From Warburgia ugandensis (Eukaryota > Streptophyta > Magnoliopsida > Canellales > Canellaceae): a stretch of DNA of 64,000 nt. The notes below the pieces were generated by a model. That model saw nothing but the letters and a program-made list of their open reading frames with translations. It was not told where the DNA came from and made no database searches. The position numbers and the translations under genes are program-made. Positions within the stretch are counted from its first letter, which is position 1, and each line of letters opens with the position of its first letter. The DNA is taken from NCBI GenBank assembly GCA_035236585.1, contig CP141132.1, forward strand, positions 48,859,880 to 48,923,879, read 5' to 3'. Below, piece after piece: positions 11,910 to 24,536 of this stretch.

Positions 11910-14534
11910 TGTAATGACTCTAATTTTGAAACATTGAAATCCCAAGATAGCATTGAAAAGTTCAATTTTTGAAGATAAGGGTATTTTGGTCATTTTTCTA
12001 TTCACCTTGACTGAACCCAGGAATTTGATCCTAAGCGTCTCGGAAAAATGAATCCAACAAGACCAAAATCACCCAAAACAGAGTTAAAATGAGCAAGTTA
12101 TGGCCCTTTGAAGTTTAGGGGCAAAAATGTAATTTTTACTAAAAACGGATTTAGCCTGCAAAACACAGGGGCCCATTTTGATACGGGCACCCTTCATCTT
12201 TAACCTCCTAGAGGGTTCTAGAACGAGGGTGATTGGAGGAGAAATCACCACCATTTTGGAGGTTTCTCCACCGTCATTCAAGGCCGATGAGAGCCCCCTC
12301 CAGAACCCTCTTATAGCTCTATAAATAGAGCTCTTGGGCGCCTCTAATGGAAGCCCAAAAGCTTGGGAAAAATCCATTTTGGAGAAGCAACCAAGAGGAC
12401 AAAAGTGGAGAAAAACCCAGCAACGAGCCAGGTATGCCCAAGATCCCTCAAAAACCGTCTTCACATTAGTCTTACGCTCAGTTTCCCTAAGTTTTTGCAT
12501 GAAAAACCATGCAAAAATGGGCCCTGGAGAGTCACAAATGACCTAAGGATGATCCCCGGGCCGCACTGGTTCGACAAGATAGAACCAGGGCGTCCCGAGG
12601 AAGCCCCGGTCCCCCAATGAACGAAACGTTCCAGATGGAACGAAACACGTTGTCCGCATTGAGAGAACCAAACGGACGGGCCCGCAAAATGAAAAACCGA
12701 GTGGGAAATCTAGCGCATTTGCAGACATGCAATGCACTAGCAATCTGGGATTTCCACCTCTTAAAGTCCCACTAGGGCGCATGCCGCTGACGCACAGCGC
12801 TAGCATTCTGGGATTCCACCTCTTAAAGGCCTTTATGTACACTCGGTACAACAAAGGCTATAACTTGAGATCTAGAGCTCCGATTGAGGCGCCGTGAAAG
12901 GCGTTGTGTTCGTGTCGATAATGCAGACACACCCAAATGATAAAATCCCTAATCAAGGACAAATATAAGGTGGGCACGACCCTTAGAATAGGATGGTGGC
13001 GCATGGCCACTAGACCTTTGGAAAATTGATGATACCAAGGCCCAATTAGGACCTTAGGACACCCATAGGCATGGGGATGGACCCTTAATGCCTAAGTAAT
13101 AAGAACAACCCCTCTAAAACCTATAAAAGATAGGCCAAACTAACCTTGATTCCCCAAACCATGTTCAGGAGTGCACAAGGACAAAGGGGTTAGCACGACC
13201 TAGCGAGGTAGGTGCTCTATCGCTACTAGACTTTTAAAAAGAGCCATGATTGTTTTGAATGCATGTCTTAAGTATAAATTATATGACTTGTTTAGCATGA
13301 CTTATTTTATAGCTTGTTTAGCATATAAATGAATTTAGCATGCGTATGATTAACTACATTATGCATAGACATGTTTTGCAAACAATTGCATATATTGCAT
13401 GGCTTGTGAGCATTCAGTTCTTGCAAAATTGCATGTCCTTGAGGGTTACCAAAAGATGCTGGAGTGCCCAAAAGACTCTGGGTAGGCAGTTGTGAGGGAC
13501 CCAAAGAGGACAGGTTTTGAAAAATACATTGCGCATATATTGCCAAGACGTGTGCTACATGTATAGATTGCATGATAAGTGTAGCCTTGACCGATGAGGG
13601 CGGCTGATGAGGGTGGGCCAACAAGGGCGGGCCAGAGAGAGCTAACAAGGCTTCTAGGTTGTCAGGCTTCTGAGCAGGGTTATGACTTTGAATGCAATAC
13701 TAGCATGAGCAGATTTTATGCATTGTATGCATGTTTTGCAACCGATTGCATAAATTGCATGATTTACGACGAATAAGTGTCATAGGCCCCGTTGAGGCTA
13801 TGACCGAGTGTCCTCAGGTACCCGGGGACCACACAGCGGCGAGGTCGTGGGCATAGTTGGACCCTATGGTTTTGTGGACTTATTTGCATTGCAGATGGCG
13901 TGATCTGAGGTTGATCAACCATACTAGATATCCATGAGTTGGATTCAATGAAGCATCTTATGCACACCATTATGTTATGATATATATATATGATACTTTC
14001 GACTTGGATTATGTGATTTCCTTAAGTCGTCAATATTCCAATTCGATGAAGGTTTTTTTTAATCTCGATATTAAACTTGAGTGTTCAGACATGCACATGT
14101 TTTGAAAGAGCACATGATTTTAAACATCGCATGCATTATAAAACTAGTAGTGATGGACTCCTATTGAGTCTAGTATATACTCACCCAATCCTCAACATTT
14201 TTCAAACACAAAGTAAACACTTAAGGGCAAGGAACGTTTATGACAAAAGACACCCAGACTAAGTGCAAGTAAGTAAACCCCTACCTTATCTTTCAATGTT
14301 ACTTGATTGTAGTTACTCTCTATAGCTGAGGCTGTGACTAACACTTTCTTGGGAATAGATTCAATTTAAAATTATGCCATCGCTAGATAATTTTGAAAAT
14401 GTGTTTTGACACTCGAGGTTTTTATGAAAGATTGTTTTCCAAATGAAAAAGATTTTCATGCATTTCATATTTATAAAACAAGAGATCTCGCCTTTTTATT
14501 AAATTTGCATCATATAAAAACCCGGGTCGTCACA
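11910..14534 (+). mobile_element. Solo LTR, subfamily B, copy 1 (2,625 bp)
   Basis: It begins TGTAATGACTC and ends GGGTCGTCACA. It is flanked by a perfect 5-bp target duplication ATATG (11,905-11,909 and 14,535-14,539). TATAAATA lies at 12,320-12,327 inside an 18-bp palindrome. The U3 hairpin is at 12,168-12,192 and the R/U5 hairpin at 14,165-14,183. It sits exactly at the start codon of the unit F gag. No internal region or second LTR is present. It is the only solo LTR here in + orientation. Confidence 0.9.
12168..12192 (+). other. U3 hairpin, solo LTR B1
   Basis: GGGG + CCC, an open middle, GGG, then CA and CCC. The same design as in the array LTRs with different inner pairs. Confidence 0.55.
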
Positions 14535-14536
14535 AT

Positions 14537-15166
14537 ATGCCTCCAAAGAAAAGAGGAGGTGTAGCTTCAAAGCCTGTTAATCCCCCTACTGATTCCTCTA
14601 GATCTGGGAATGGGATGGCAGAACCTTGCGGCAAGAACCTTATCTCCGGAGAGGATTGCTAACCAAACGGGTGCCCAACATCAATGATTTTCAAAGATGG
14701 CCCCATCATTCTCTGGTGAAGAAGAGTTAGCAATAGTAGAAAAATTGATCTTTGACATTGAAAAGCTATTCAAGGAAATGAAAATTTTTGAAGAAAGGAA
14801 GGTCACCATGGTCAGTTTCGTACTAAAATGTGAAGCAGGCTTTTTGTGGGAAACAACTAAAAGAACATATTGGGAGGGGTTCAAAACCATATTTAATGAG
14901 AAGTATTTTCCACTCATGTACGAACACAAAAGGAGAAAGAATTCATGGATCTAAAACAGGGAAACCTATCTGTCCACCAATACGAAAATAAGTTTACGAG
15001 TCTTTGTAGATTTGCACCCAATGTTTGTGCAATCGAAGAAAACAATGCAGAAAAGTTTGTTGATGGGTTATACCCTGGATTAAGGAATAGACTTATAGGA
15101 TTTCACCCAATAGCCATAGAAAAAGTAGTAGAAATGGCATCTCTTTCTGAAACACATAATCTCTAA
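14537..15166 (+). pseudogene. gag remnant, unit F (broken)
   Basis: Begins at the ATG that overlaps the right target-site duplicate of solo LTR B1 (MPPKKRGGVASKPVN). The last third is comparatively well kept, with QGNLSVHQYE, RFAPNVC and FVDGLYPGLRN. Broken, several breaks. Confidence 0.83.
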
Positions 15167-15214
15167 TTCCAGGAGCTATAGAACCCCTCTTTCAATTACA
15201 ATAATCATAATATT

Positions 15215-16610
15215 TATAATTAATTGAATTTTTATATCTTATTTATTTTAGAAAATAATTGGATTGGACAGGTAGATAAATGTTCTATTTAATTTAAAAT
15301 TTATGAAGTTAGAAATTTTGAAATTATCTCTATTATTAGATTCTACTAGAAAAATGAAATTTAACGACTCAAAGAACACTGAAAATGGACTTTGGATGAA
15401 AAGGTTATGAGCACTAGAACATGAAGGGTATTATGGTAATTAAAACTTAAAAAAATGCATGGGAGTATTTTGTTAATAGCACCCACTTCCGAAACTACCT
15501 CTTTCTCCTTGTTAACACCATCTCAGCATGGAGTCATCAATGCGTCATCACTGTGAATGCGTCAAAAATTGCTTCGGCAATGGAGCTACGCTAGCCCCAT
15601 AAACCGTGTTGGCACTAAAGAAGATGGTGGGAGCTAACAACTGTTTGCAGTGGAAAAACTGCCAAAATGGGTAGTGCACCACCCTATAAATCCCCCCTCC
15701 TCTTCCCCATCGTAGCTCAGATCCATCCACGATCTTCTCCTGCTCCTCCGGCCACTAGTTCTCCATTTTTTTCAATGACTCAAAGAACACTGAAAACGAA
15801 GTTCTGATGAAAAGGTTAAGAGCATTGAAAGATGAAGGGTATTTCAGTAATTAAAAGGTAAAAAAATGCACGGGGCAGTTTTATTAACAGCAACCCCTTC
15901 CGACTCTACATAATTCTCCTTGTCAGAACCACGTTAGCATGGTGTCATCATTGGGTCAACATAGTAAATTGCGTTGGTGCTAGAAACCGTTTTGGCACCA
16001 ACCACTGTTTACATAAGCAGAACCACCAAAAACGGTAGTTGTACCACCCAATAAATTGTCCTCTCCTCTTCCCCATTGCACCTCAGATCCATCCCAGATC
16101 TTCTCCACTTCCTCCGGCCACTTGTTCTCCATTATTTTTGCTGACTGTAACTACAGTTATTGTTTAGCCCTATGATAGTTGTCTGAGTAGCAGTATCATA
16201 TTTACCTACTTAGTATGAGGAACACTCAACCCGATATATTATTTATAAAGATTAGCTCCGACAGGAATAGAGGAAGTATCAGGAAGATTTAGTGCTGCAA
16301 TCAAGTGGGTGAAGATAAAAACAAACATAAATGTAAGTATATAAACTCATTGCTTTGGAACATGCATATGTACATTGTACAGCTGGACTATGAGCTGTGA
16401 CTAGATCTATCTGGGATACATTTATTGTATTTTGAGGACACATTATTTTATTTTTCATTGAAGTAAATGATACTTGGGGTTTTCAAAGTGGATTCAAAAG
16501 CAAAGATTCTTCCGCGGCATTACATTGCATTATTTTTCAAAGAGGGACTGACTTTACATTAGAAATTAGTTATGCATTTAAAAATGCATGTGAAAACTTG
16601 GGTTATCATA
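15215..16610 (+). repeat. Array LTR G with internal duplication of U3
   Basis: A TATAATTAATTG start is followed by two successive U3 to TATA segments: 15,215 to about 15,775 with TATAAAT at 15,685-15,691, then a second copy from about 15,775 with AATAAAT at 16,050-16,056. The ACTCAAAGAACACTG block and the CAG.ACC region occur in both. One R/U5 end follows, then a PBS-like stretch at 16,611-16,624. Confidence 0.78.
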
Positions 16611-16742
16611 GTCGGTATAAGAGCTCAGTTTTATCCTTTTGCAACTAATCTTGCATGTCCAAATATTATATACGACTAGAATAGTGAAGAACAAAATAGA
16701 CTAAAAGTATGAGATATAGAGATGACTAGAATGGAAATGGTA

Positions 16743-16745
<3 letters not shown>

Positions 16746-16793
<48 letters not shown>
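16746..16793 (+). repeat. (GA)n microsatellite, unit G leader
   Basis: A 48-bp uninterrupted GA run between PBS and gag, at the position shared by all units. Confidence 0.95.
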
Positions 16794-16795
<2 letters not shown>

Positions 16796-16903
16796 ATTCA
16801 TAGCCAAGTTATAAGAACTTACAATTAGTTTACATCAATAGGAAAGACTCTAGAGTAGCACGATAGAATTCCTCAAAGAGTGTGTGTTGTTATTGTAAAA
16901 CAG

Positions 16904-17609
16904 ATGTCGCAAGAGAAGAGGTGTAGCCCCGAAGCCTGTTAATCTCCCAACTGATTCCTCCAGATCTGGTAATGGGACACCAGAAGCCTTTCAACTATTG
17001 ATACAACATATGGAGTAGTTCATACCTAATCAATCACAAGCACTTGTGGTAAGAACCTTATCTCCAGAGAGGATTGCTAACCGAATGAAGGCCCAACTTG
17101 AATCATTACAAATGATGGCCCCATCATTCCCTGGTGAAGAAGAGTTAGCGACAACAGAAAAATGTATCTTTGACATTGAAAAGCTATTCAAGGCAATGAA
17201 AATTTATGAAGAAGGGAAGGTTTCCATGGCTAGTTTTGTACAACCAGGTGACGTAGGCTTTTGATGGAAAAGAACCAAATGAACATACTTTGATGATAAT
17301 GATGTCATTACTTGGGAGGAGTTCAATATTGTATTTAATGAGAAGTATTTTCCACGCCACGTACAAAAGCAAGAGGAGAAAGAATTCATGGATCTTGAAC
17401 AAGGCAACTTATATGTGCAGCAATACAAAAATACATTTATGAGTCTTTGTAAATTTCCACCCAACATTTGTGCCACTGAAGAAAACACTGTAGAAAAGTT
17501 TGTTGATGGGTTACATCGTGGATTAATGAATAAAGTCATAGGATTTCAATCAATCACCATAGCAAAAGGAGTAGAAATGGCATCCCTTTTTGAAACACAA
17601 AATCTCTAA
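16904..17609 (+). pseudogene. gag remnant, unit G (broken)
   Basis: Motifs in order: LSPERIANR, EEELATTEK, IFDIEKLFKAMKI, W.EF near YFP, DLEQGNLYVQQY, CATEENTVEKFVDGL and LFETQNL. Broken, several breaks. Confidence 0.82.
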
Positions 17610-17658
17610 TTCCAGGAGCTATAAAACCCCTCTTTCAATTACAATCAATCATAATATT

Positions 17659-20600
17659 TGTAATTAACGGAATTTTTACATCTTATTTATTTTGAAAAAT
17701 AATTGTATTAAACGGGTAGATAAATGTTTTATTTAATTTAAAATTTATGAAGTTAAAAATTGTTGAAATTATCTCTATTGTTAGATTCTACTAAAAAATG
17801 GCATTCAACGGCTCAAAGAACACTAAAAATAGAGCACGGATGACAAGGTTATGAGCATTGGAAAATGAAGGGTATTTTGATAATTAAACGATAAAAAACT
17901 ACATGGGGCTATTTTGTTAACAGCACCCACTTCTGACTCTACGTTATTCTCCTCATTCACACCACGTCAACATGGCATCATCAATGCATCATCACTGCGT
18001 CGGCATCGAAAATCGAATTGGTGCAAAAAACCGTGTTGGCGTCGAAGAAGATAGTGGGTGTTGACCACTTTTTGTGGAGGCAGCACCATTAAGAAGGGGA
18101 GTGCATGTGACGACCCGGGTTTTATATGATGAAAATTTGGTAAAAAGGTAAGATCTCTTGTTTTATAAATATGAAATGCATGAAAATCTTCTTCGTTTTG
18201 GAAAACAATCTTTCATAAAAACCTCGAGTGTCAAAACACCTTTTCAAATTATCTAGCTAGGGCATAGTTTTAAATCAACATTATTCCCAAGAAAGTGTTA
18301 GTCACAGCCTCAGCTATAGAGAGTAACTTCAATCAAATAACATTGAAAGATAAGGTAGGGGTTTACTTACTTGCACTTAGTCTGGGTGTCTTTTGTCACA
18401 AGCGTTCCTTGCCCTTAAGTGTTTACTTTGTGTCTGAAAAATGTTGAGGATTGGGTGAGTATATATAAACTCAGTAGGAGTCTATCACTACTAGTTTTAT
18501 AATGCATGCAATGTTTAAAATAATGTGCTCTTTCAAAACATGTGCATGTCTGAACACTCAAGTTCAATATATCAAAAACCATTGTCAAATTGAAATACTA
18601 ACGACTTAAAGGATCTCACAAACCAAGTTGAAAGTATCATATATATCATAACATAATGATATGCATAAGATGCTTCATTGAATCCAACTCATGGATATCT
18701 AGTATGGTATGGTCAACCAACCTCATATCATGCCATATGCAATGCAAATAAGTCCACGAAACCATAGGGTCCAACTATGCCCACGACCTCACCAACGTGT
18801 GGTCCCCGGGTACTTGAGGACACTCGGTCATAGCCTCAATGGGGCCTATGACACGTCAACCCAGTGCCATGACACCAACGGTAGCCCCCTGTACCACATG
18901 CAATCGACGTAGGGACGTTGCCCTTTTTGGGCGTGGTACCCATCCACCTAATAGTGGTAGAGGCTAGAGGCCAACCCAAACCTCTCGGCATAGCGCCCAC
19001 AAGCTTATCAGCCCAAATCATAATCAAATCAAACAAGCAAAAACCTCTCTTTTTTCAAAACCTATCCTCTTTGGGTCCCTCACAACTACCTAGCCCTTGG
19101 CACTCCAACGTCTTTTGGTAAGCCTCAAGGACATGCAATTTTTGCAAGAACTTAATGCTCACAAATCATGCAATATGTGCAATTATTTACAAAGCATGTC
19201 TATGCATAATGTGTTTATCCTATGCATGCCGAATTCATTTATATGCTAAACAAGTCATCAAATAAGTCATGCTAAATAATTCATATAATTTATACTTAAA
19301 TCATGCATTCAAAATAGTCATGGCTCTTTTTAAAAGTCTAGTAGCAATAGAGCACCTACCTGGCTAGGTCACGCTAACCCCTTTGTCCTCGTATGCTCCT
19401 GAACATGGTTTGGGGAATCAAGGTTAGTTTGGCCTATCTTTTATAGGTTTTAGAGTGGTTGGTCTTATTACTTAGGCATTAAGGGTTCATCCCCATGCCT
19501 ATGGGTGTCCTAAGGTCCTAATTGGGCCTTAGTATCATTAGTTTTCCAAAGGTCTAGCAGCCACGCTCCACCATCCTATTCTAAGGATCTTGCCCACCCT
19601 TGATTATGCCTTGATTAGGGATTTTATAGTTTGGGTGTATCCGCGTCGTCGACACGGACACAACGCCTTTCGCTGCGCCTCAATCGGAGCTCTAGATCTC
19701 AAGTTATAAGCTTTTTAGTATCACATGTACATAAGGGCCTTTAAGAGGTGGAAATCCCAGAATGCTAGCATGTTGCACATCAGGGGCATGCTCTCCAGCG
19801 GGCGCGTCTGCAGACAAGCTGGATTTCCCGCCCGGTTTTTCATTTTGCGGCTGCGTCCACAGACGTGCTTGTTTAGTTCTCTCAAATGCAGACAATGCAC
19901 TTCGTCCAGGGGGGACGTTCTGTTCGTTGGGGGACCAGGGATCATCCCTGGGTCCTTGGTGACTCTCCAGGGCCCATTTTTGCATGATTTTTCATGCAAA
20001 AACTTAGGGAAACTGGGCCTAGGACTAAAGTGAAGACGGGTTTTGAGGGATCTTGGGCATACCTGGCTCATTGCTGGGTTTTTCTCCACGTTTGTCCTCT
20101 TCGTTGCTTCTCCAAAATGGGTTTTTCCCAAGCTTTTGGGCTGCCATTAGAGGCGCTCAAGAGCTCTATTTATAGAGCTATAAGATGGTTCTGGAGGGGG
20201 GTCTCACCGCCCTTGAATGGCGGTGGAGAAACCTCCAGAATGGTGGTGATTTCTCCTCCAATCACTGCCATTCTAGAACCCTCTATGAGGTTGAAGATGA
20301 AGGGTGCCTGTATCAAAACGGGCCCCTGTGTTTTGCAGGCTAAATCCGTTTTTTAGTAAAAATTACATTTTTGCCCCTGAACTTCAAAGGCCCATAACTT
20401 GCTCATTTTAGCTCCGTTTTGGGTGATTTTGGTCTTGTTGGATTCTTTTTTCTGATACACACCTAATGGTACCATTTTAAGGACCAAATTTTTGGGTTAT
20501 TCAAGGTGAATAGTGAAATGACCAAAATACCCTTATTTCCAAAAAGTGACTTTTCATTGCTAACTTGGGATTTTAATGTTACAAAATTGGAGTCATTACA

Positions 20601-21172
20601 GTGCACCATCCAATAAATTCCCCTCTCCTCTTCCCCCTCCCACCTCAAATCCATCCCCAATGTTCTCCATTTCCTCCGGTGACCTATTCTCCATTTTTTC
20701 CTATGATTATAAGGACGGTTACTGTGTGGCCCTACGATAGTCGTCTGAGCAGTATTATCAGATTTACCTACTCAGTATGAAGAATACTCAACCCAATATA
20801 TTATTTTTATAGATCAGCTCCAATAGGAATAGAAGAACTATTAGTAAGATTTAGTGCTGCAATCCAGTGGGTGAAGATAAAGACAAACGTAAATGTAAAT
20901 ATATAAACCCATTATTTTGGAACATGCATATGTACATCGTATAGTTGGATTATGAGCTATGACTAGATAGATCTACGATACATTTATTGCATTTTGAGGG
21001 CACATTATTTTATTTTTCTTTGAAGGAAATGACACTCGGTGTTTTCAAAGGGGGTTTAAAAGCAAAGATTCTTTCGCAGCATTGCATTGCATTACTTTCC
21101 AAATAGGGATCAACTCTACATTATAAATTAGTTATGCATTTAAAAATGCATGTGAAAACCTATTTCATTGTA
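17659..21172 (+). repeat. Array LTR H, interrupted by solo LTR B2
   Basis: Starts TGTAATTAACGG. It is split at 18,105/20,601, just upstream of its TATA position (AATAAAT at 20,612-20,618). Its net length without the insertion is about 1.01 kb. A good PBS follows at 21,173-21,186 (GTTGGTATCAGAGC). Confidence 0.85.
18106..20600 (-). mobile_element. Solo LTR, subfamily B, copy 2 (2,495 bp)
   Basis: On the + strand it runs TGTGACGACCCGGG ... GAGTCATTACA, flanked by a perfect GTGCA duplication (18,101-18,105 and 20,601-20,605). Full-length alignment by eye with 11,910-14,534 in reverse orientation. TATTTATA at 20,167-20,174 is the sense-strand TATA inside the same palindrome. No internal region. 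Confidence 0.9.
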
Positions 21173-21316
21173 GTTGGTATCAGAGCTCAGTTTTATCCTT
21201 TCATAGCCGATCTTGCATGTACAAAGATTATATACGACTCGAATAGTGAAGAAAAAAATAGAATAAAAGTATGAGTTATAGAGATGACTAGAATGAAAAT
21301 GGTATTAGAAAAAAAA

Positions 21317-21318
<2 letters not shown>

Positions 21319-21380
<62 letters not shown>
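21319..21380 (+). repeat. (GA)n microsatellite, unit H leader
   Basis: A 62-bp AG/GA run preceding the GTTATTCATAG leader block. Confidence 0.95.
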
Positions 21381-21382
<2 letters not shown>

Positions 21383-21490
21383 ATTCATAGTCAAGTTATA
21401 AGAACTTACAACCAGTTTACATCAATAGGAAAGACTTTACACTAGCATGATGGAATTCCTCAAAGAGTGTATGTTGTTATTGTAAAACAG

Positions 21491-22198
21491 ATGCAGCAAA
21501 GAAAAGAGGAGGTGCAGCCCCAAAGCCTGTTCATCCCCCTACTAATTCCTCCAGACCTAGAATGGGATGGCAGAAGCCTTTTAACTATTGATGAACATAT
21601 GGGGTTGCTCATACCTAATCAGTTATAAGTACTTGCAGCAAGAACCTTATCTCCATAGGGGATTGCTGAACGAATGGAGGCCCAACTTGAATGATTTCAA
21701 ATGATGGCCCCATCATTCCCTGGTTAAGAAGAGTCAGCAACAATAAAAAAATGGATCTTTGACATTGAAAAGCTACTCAAGGTAATGAAAACTCCTGAAG
21801 AAAGGAAGGTTTCCATGGCCAGTTTCGTACTAATAGGTGAAGTGGGCTTTTAATGGGAAAGAACCTAAAGAACATACTTAGATGATAATGATGTCATTAC
21901 TTGGGAGGAGTTCAAAACCATATTTAGTGACAAGTATTCTCCACACCACATACAAAAGCAAAAGGAGAAAGAATTTGTGGATGTAGAACAAGGCAAACTA
22001 TCTATGTAGCAATACAAAAATACATTTACAAGTCTTTGTAAATTTCCACCCAATGTTTGTGCCACCGAAGAAAATACTACAGAATAGTTTGTTGATCAGT
22101 TACACCATAGATTAAAGAATAAAGTCATAGGATTTCAACCAATCACCATAGCAAAAGCAGTAGAAATGGAATCTCTTTTTGAAACACAAAATCTCTAA
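21491..22198 (+). pseudogene. gag remnant, unit H (broken)
   Basis: Same layout as the other gag copies, from an ATG to the LFETQNL end. Broken, and among the more decayed copies, with more breaks than units F, K or L. Confidence 0.8.
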
Positions 22199-22247
22199 TT
22201 CCAAGAGCTATAGAACCCCTCTTTCAATTACAATCAATCATAATATT

Positions 22248-23250
22248 TGTAATTAACGAAGTTTTTATATATTATTTATTTTGGAAATAATTGGATTGGA
22301 TGCGTAGATAAATGTTCTATTTAATTTAAAATTTAAGAACTTAGATTTTGTTGAAATTATCTATACCATTAGATTCTACTAGAAAAATAGAATTCTATTA
22401 CTCAAAGAACATTGAAAAAGGAGTTCGGATGAAAGAGTTATGAGCATTGAAAGATGAAGGGATTTTGGTAAATAAAAGTTTAAAGAAAATGCATGGCGTC
22501 ATCACACACTTCCAACTCTACATCATTCTACTCATTAGTACCACAACAGCATGGCGTCATCACCACGTCAACACCACTTTGGCGACAAAGCTATGTCGAT
22601 GCCAGATACCGTGTCGATGCTGAAGAAGACGATGGGTACCAACCATTGTTTGTGGAGGTGGCACAGGCAAAACGGGCTATGCACCACCCTATAAATCCCC
22701 CTCTCCTCTTCCACATCACACCTCAAATCCATCCCTGTTCTTCTCCTCTTCCTCTAGCCACCTATTCTCCATTTTTTTTCGCAACTATAACTACAGTTAC
22801 TATTTGGTCCTACGACAGTTGTCTAAGCAGTAGTATCAGATTCACCTATTGAGTATGAAGAATTATCAACCCTATATATTATTTTTACAGATAAACTGTA
22901 ACAAGACTAGAAGAAGTATCAAGAAGATTTAGTGATGCAATCAAGTGGGCAAAGATAAAGACAAACATAAATATAAGTATATTAGACTCATTGTTTTGGG
23001 ACATGCATTTGTACATCATATAGTTGGATTGTGAGCTATGACTGGATAGATCTGGGATACATTTAATTTTTTTTTAGTACACATTATTTTATTTTCTTAG
23101 AAGTAAATGACATTTAGGGTTTTCAATGTGGATTTCAAAGCAAAGATTCTTTTGCTGCATTGCATTGCATTATTTTTCAAATAGGGACTGACTCTACATT
23201 AGAAATTAGTTATGCATTTAAAACTTCATGTGAAAACTCGGGTCGTCACT
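22248..23250 (+). repeat. Array LTR I (1,003 bp)
   Basis: Begins TGTAATTAACG. TATAAAT is at 22,690-22,696. It ends GGTCGTCACT, followed by the PBS at 23,251-23,264 (GTTGGTATTAGAGC). Uninterrupted. Confidence 0.85.
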
Positions 23251-23522
23251 GTTGGTATTAGAGCTTAGTTTTATACTTTCACTACCAGTCCTGCATGTCC
23301 AAAGATTATATACAACCAAAATAGTGAAGAACAAAATAGGCTAAAATTTTGAGTTATAAAGATGACTAGAATGGAAATGGTATTAAAAAAAAAAATAGAG
23401 AGAGAGAGAGAGAGTTATTCACAGCCAAGTTATAAAAACTTATAATCAATTTGCATCAATAGGAAAGACTTTAGACTAGCACGATAGAATCCCTCAAAGC
23501 ATTATGTTGTTATTGTAAAATA

Positions 23523-24182
23523 GAAGCCACAAAACAGAAGAGGAGGTGCAACCCCAAAGCCTATTAATCCCCCTACTGATTCCTCTGGATCTAGGAATGG
23601 GATGGCAAAAGCCTTTCAACTATTGATGCAACATATGGGGTAGTTCATACCTAATCAATCACCAGCACCTGCGGCAAGAACCTTATCTCTAGAGAGGATT
23701 GCTGACCGAATGGAGGCCAAACTTGAACGATTTCAAATGATGACCCCATCATTCTCTGGTGGAGAAGAGTCAACAACAGCAGTAAAATGGATATTTGACA
23801 TTGAAAAGCTGTTCAAGGCAATGAAGTTGGCTTTGGGTGGGTAGCAGCCGAAAGACCATACTTTGATGATAATGATGCAACTAATTGGGCGAAGTTCAAA
23901 ACCGTATTAAATGAGAAGTATTTTCCATGCCATGTATGAAAGCAAAAGGACAAACAATTCATGGATCTAGAATAAGGCAACCTATCTGTGCAGCAATACG
24001 AAAATAAGTTTATGAGTCTCCATAGATTTGCACCCAATGTTTGTGCCACCAAAGAAGACGCTGCAAAAAAGTTTATTGATGGGTTACACCCTGGATTAAG
24101 GAATTGAGTCATTGGATTTCAACCATTGGCCATAGAAAAAGTAGTAGAAATGGCATCTCTTCATGAAACACAAAATCTCTAA
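23523..24182 (+). pseudogene. gag remnant, unit I (broken)
   Basis: Gag similarity runs from a PKRRGG-like opening to the ETQNL end. Broken and somewhat shorter than the typical 705-710 bp. Confidence 0.78.
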
Positions 24183-24441
24183 TTCTAGGAGCTATAGAAC
24201 CCCTCTTTCAATTACAATCAATCATAATATTTGCACTTAACAGAATTTTTAAATCTTACTTATTTTGAAAAATAATTGGATTGGATGGGTAGATAAATGT
24301 TCTATTTAATTTAAAATTTATGAAGTGAGCATTTGTTGAAATTGTCTCTATTACTAGATTTTACTCGAAAATTTTAAAAAAAGTTATGAGCATTAGATGA
24401 TGGAGGGTATTACGATAATTAAAAGTTAAAAAAAAATGCAC

Positions 24442-24465
24442 GGGGCTATTTTGTTAATAGTACTC
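24442..24465 (+). other. U3 hairpin, LTR J
   Basis: GGGG + CTATT, loop TTGTT, AATAG, then TA and CTCCC. The CTATT/AATAG arm is fully paired but differs from the CTGTT form. Confidence 0.6.
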
Positions 24466-24536
24466 CCTTCAGACTCTACATCATTCTCCTCGTTAGTACC
24501 ACGTCAACATGGCATCATCACCGCATCAGCACTGCG

